Below, one piece after another: positions 5,364-6,044 of a stretch of DNA of 6,044 nucleotides. The translations under genes were made by a program, and so were the position numbers. The number at the start of each line of letters is the position of its first letter. The stretch's first letter is position 1. Under the pieces are notes generated by a model. That model did no database searches. It was not told the DNA's origin and saw only the letters and a list, made by a program, of their open reading frames with translations. The stretch comes from Methanolobus sp. UBA474 (lineage in GTDB: Archaea > Halobacteriota > Methanosarcinia > Methanosarcinales > Methanosarcinaceae), in NCBI GenBank assembly GCA_002501695.1, contig DANZ01000101.1:3510-9553 (forward strand), written 5' to 3'.

Positions 5364-6044
5364 TCATACTTTTAGAACTTCGTCGACCGTATATCCTTTG
5401 TGGACTATCTTTGAGATATTGGATACGAGCAGCGTAGGGTCGTTTGATTGGAACACGTTGCGTCCGATTGCGACACCTCTTCCACCGGCCTGGATGGAGT
5501 CGTAGACCATCTCAAGCAGCTCTCTCTCAGTTTCCATACGCGGGCCACCTGCGATGACCACGGGCACAGGACAGCCTTTCACAACCTCCCTGAAGGAGTC
5601 GATATCACCGGTATAGTTCGTCTTGACGATGTCCGCTCCAAGCTCGGCTCCTATCCTTGCTGCATGCTTGACATATTCCACATCGTGCTCTGAAGTGACT
5701 TTTGCGCCGCGCGGGTACATCATTGCGATCAACGGCATTCCCCATTCATCGCACAGGCGTGCTACATGGCCAAGGTCTTGCAACATCTGAGCCTCATCCT
5801 CGGCACCTACGTTTATGTGGACAGACACGGCATCAGCGCCGACCTTGATCGCCTCGTCTATGGTTGTCACAAGCACTTTATGGTTGGGGTCAGGTCCCAG
5901 GGATGTCGAAGCAGACAGGTGGATGATAAGGCCAACATCTCTTCCGTAGCCTCTGTGTCCGTATTTGGGAAGTCCCATATGCCCGAGTACGGCATTAGCC
6001 CCGCCCTCGGCAACCTTGTTAACGGTTGCAGGCATATCAATTAT
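5364..6044 (-). CDS. aroA': 2-amino-3,7-dideoxy-D-threo-hept-6-ulosonate synthase (C-terminal 226 residues, cut by window edge)
   Basis: This enzyme starts the archaeal alternative route to 3-dehydroquinate, joining 6-deoxy-5-ketofructose 1-phosphate with aspartate semialdehyde; an AroB'-type enzyme then makes dehydroquinate for aromatic amino acids. It belongs to the class I (Schiff-base) DhnA-like aldolases. Visible family sequence includes AEGGANAVLGHMGLP, IIHLSASTSLGPDP, MMYPRG, KTNYTGD and VIAGGPRME. Numbering from the Met at 6035, Tyr107 (MMYPRG) and Lys138 (KTNYTGD) are 31 residues apart, as are the catalytic Tyr153 and Schiff-base Lys184 of the M. jannaschii enzyme MJ0400. By that alignment about 43 N-terminal residues, including the active-site Asp of the PMDHG motif, lie beyond the right edge. 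The Met at 6035 is therefore internal. A class I fructose-bisphosphate aldolase is the alternative, but the sequence favours AroA'. Confidence 0.88.
   Translation of the reverse strand: MIDMPATVNKVAEGGANAVLGHMGLPKYGHRGYGRDVGLIIHLSASTSLGPDPNHKVLVTTIDEAIKVGADAVSVHINVGAEDEAQMLQDLGHVARLCDEWGMPLIAMMYPRGAKVTSEHDVEYVKHAARIGAELGADIVKTNYTGDIDSFREVVKGCPVPVVIAGGPRMETERELLEMVYDSIQAGGRGVAIGRNVFQSNDPTLLVSNISKIVHKGYTVDEVLKV

Noticed and set aside
5302..5505. Plus-strand frame with a zinc-finger-like start (MLKCIAKKHTCPECE)
   Set aside because: Only two close cysteines plus one more are present and no second CxxC pair follows. The frame runs antisense through the aroA' terminator and C-terminal codons.

Overview
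The window looks like chromosomal DNA of a methanogenic archaeon, most likely a member of the Methanosarcinaceae. The protein set supports this: a UPF0147 protein, an archaeal p27/ZNRD2-like zinc-ribbon protein, the fused helicase-nuclease Hef, an archaeal/eukaryotic-type glycyl-tRNA synthetase, and the archaeal aldolase that opens the alternative shikimate route. Signals are archaeal too: TATA-like boxes in AT-rich gaps and Shine-Dalgarno (SD) sequences matching the 16S rRNA tail. The genus is inferred from protein resemblance only. No mobile element, CRISPR array, tRNA or rRNA was found.

Layout from left to right: (1) the N-terminal 60 codons of a UPF0147 gene on the minus strand, cut by the window edge. 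(2) A short AT-rich divergent promoter region. (3) A 167-residue zinc-ribbon protein on the plus strand, with a small in-frame tandem repeat in its linker. (4) A convergent hairpin plus T-rich terminator. (5) hef on the minus strand, complete. (6) A 48-base gap holding an unusual pair of interleaved complementary segments around the hef start. (7) glyS on the minus strand, complete, with its start best placed at 4957. (8) A 406-base gap without a protein gene. (9) The 3' 226 codons of aroA' on the minus strand, followed by its own hairpin/oligo-T terminator.

The genes are housekeeping functions: DNA fork repair (Hef), translation (GlyRS) and aromatic amino acid biosynthesis (AroA'). They do not form an obvious pathway together. 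glyS and hef are co-oriented and close enough to be cotranscribed, but hef also has a possible promoter of its own.

The most interesting parts are non-coding. In the gap between aroA' and glyS, the plus strand has a TATA-like box followed at the expected distance by a 12-base-pair stem, nested inner helices and a T-rich tail, which together look like an undescribed small RNA of about 90 nt. At the hef start, two perfect complementary pairs (8 and 10 bp) are arranged in crossing order, which could give alternative folds around the start codon. Both are predictions from sequence alone.
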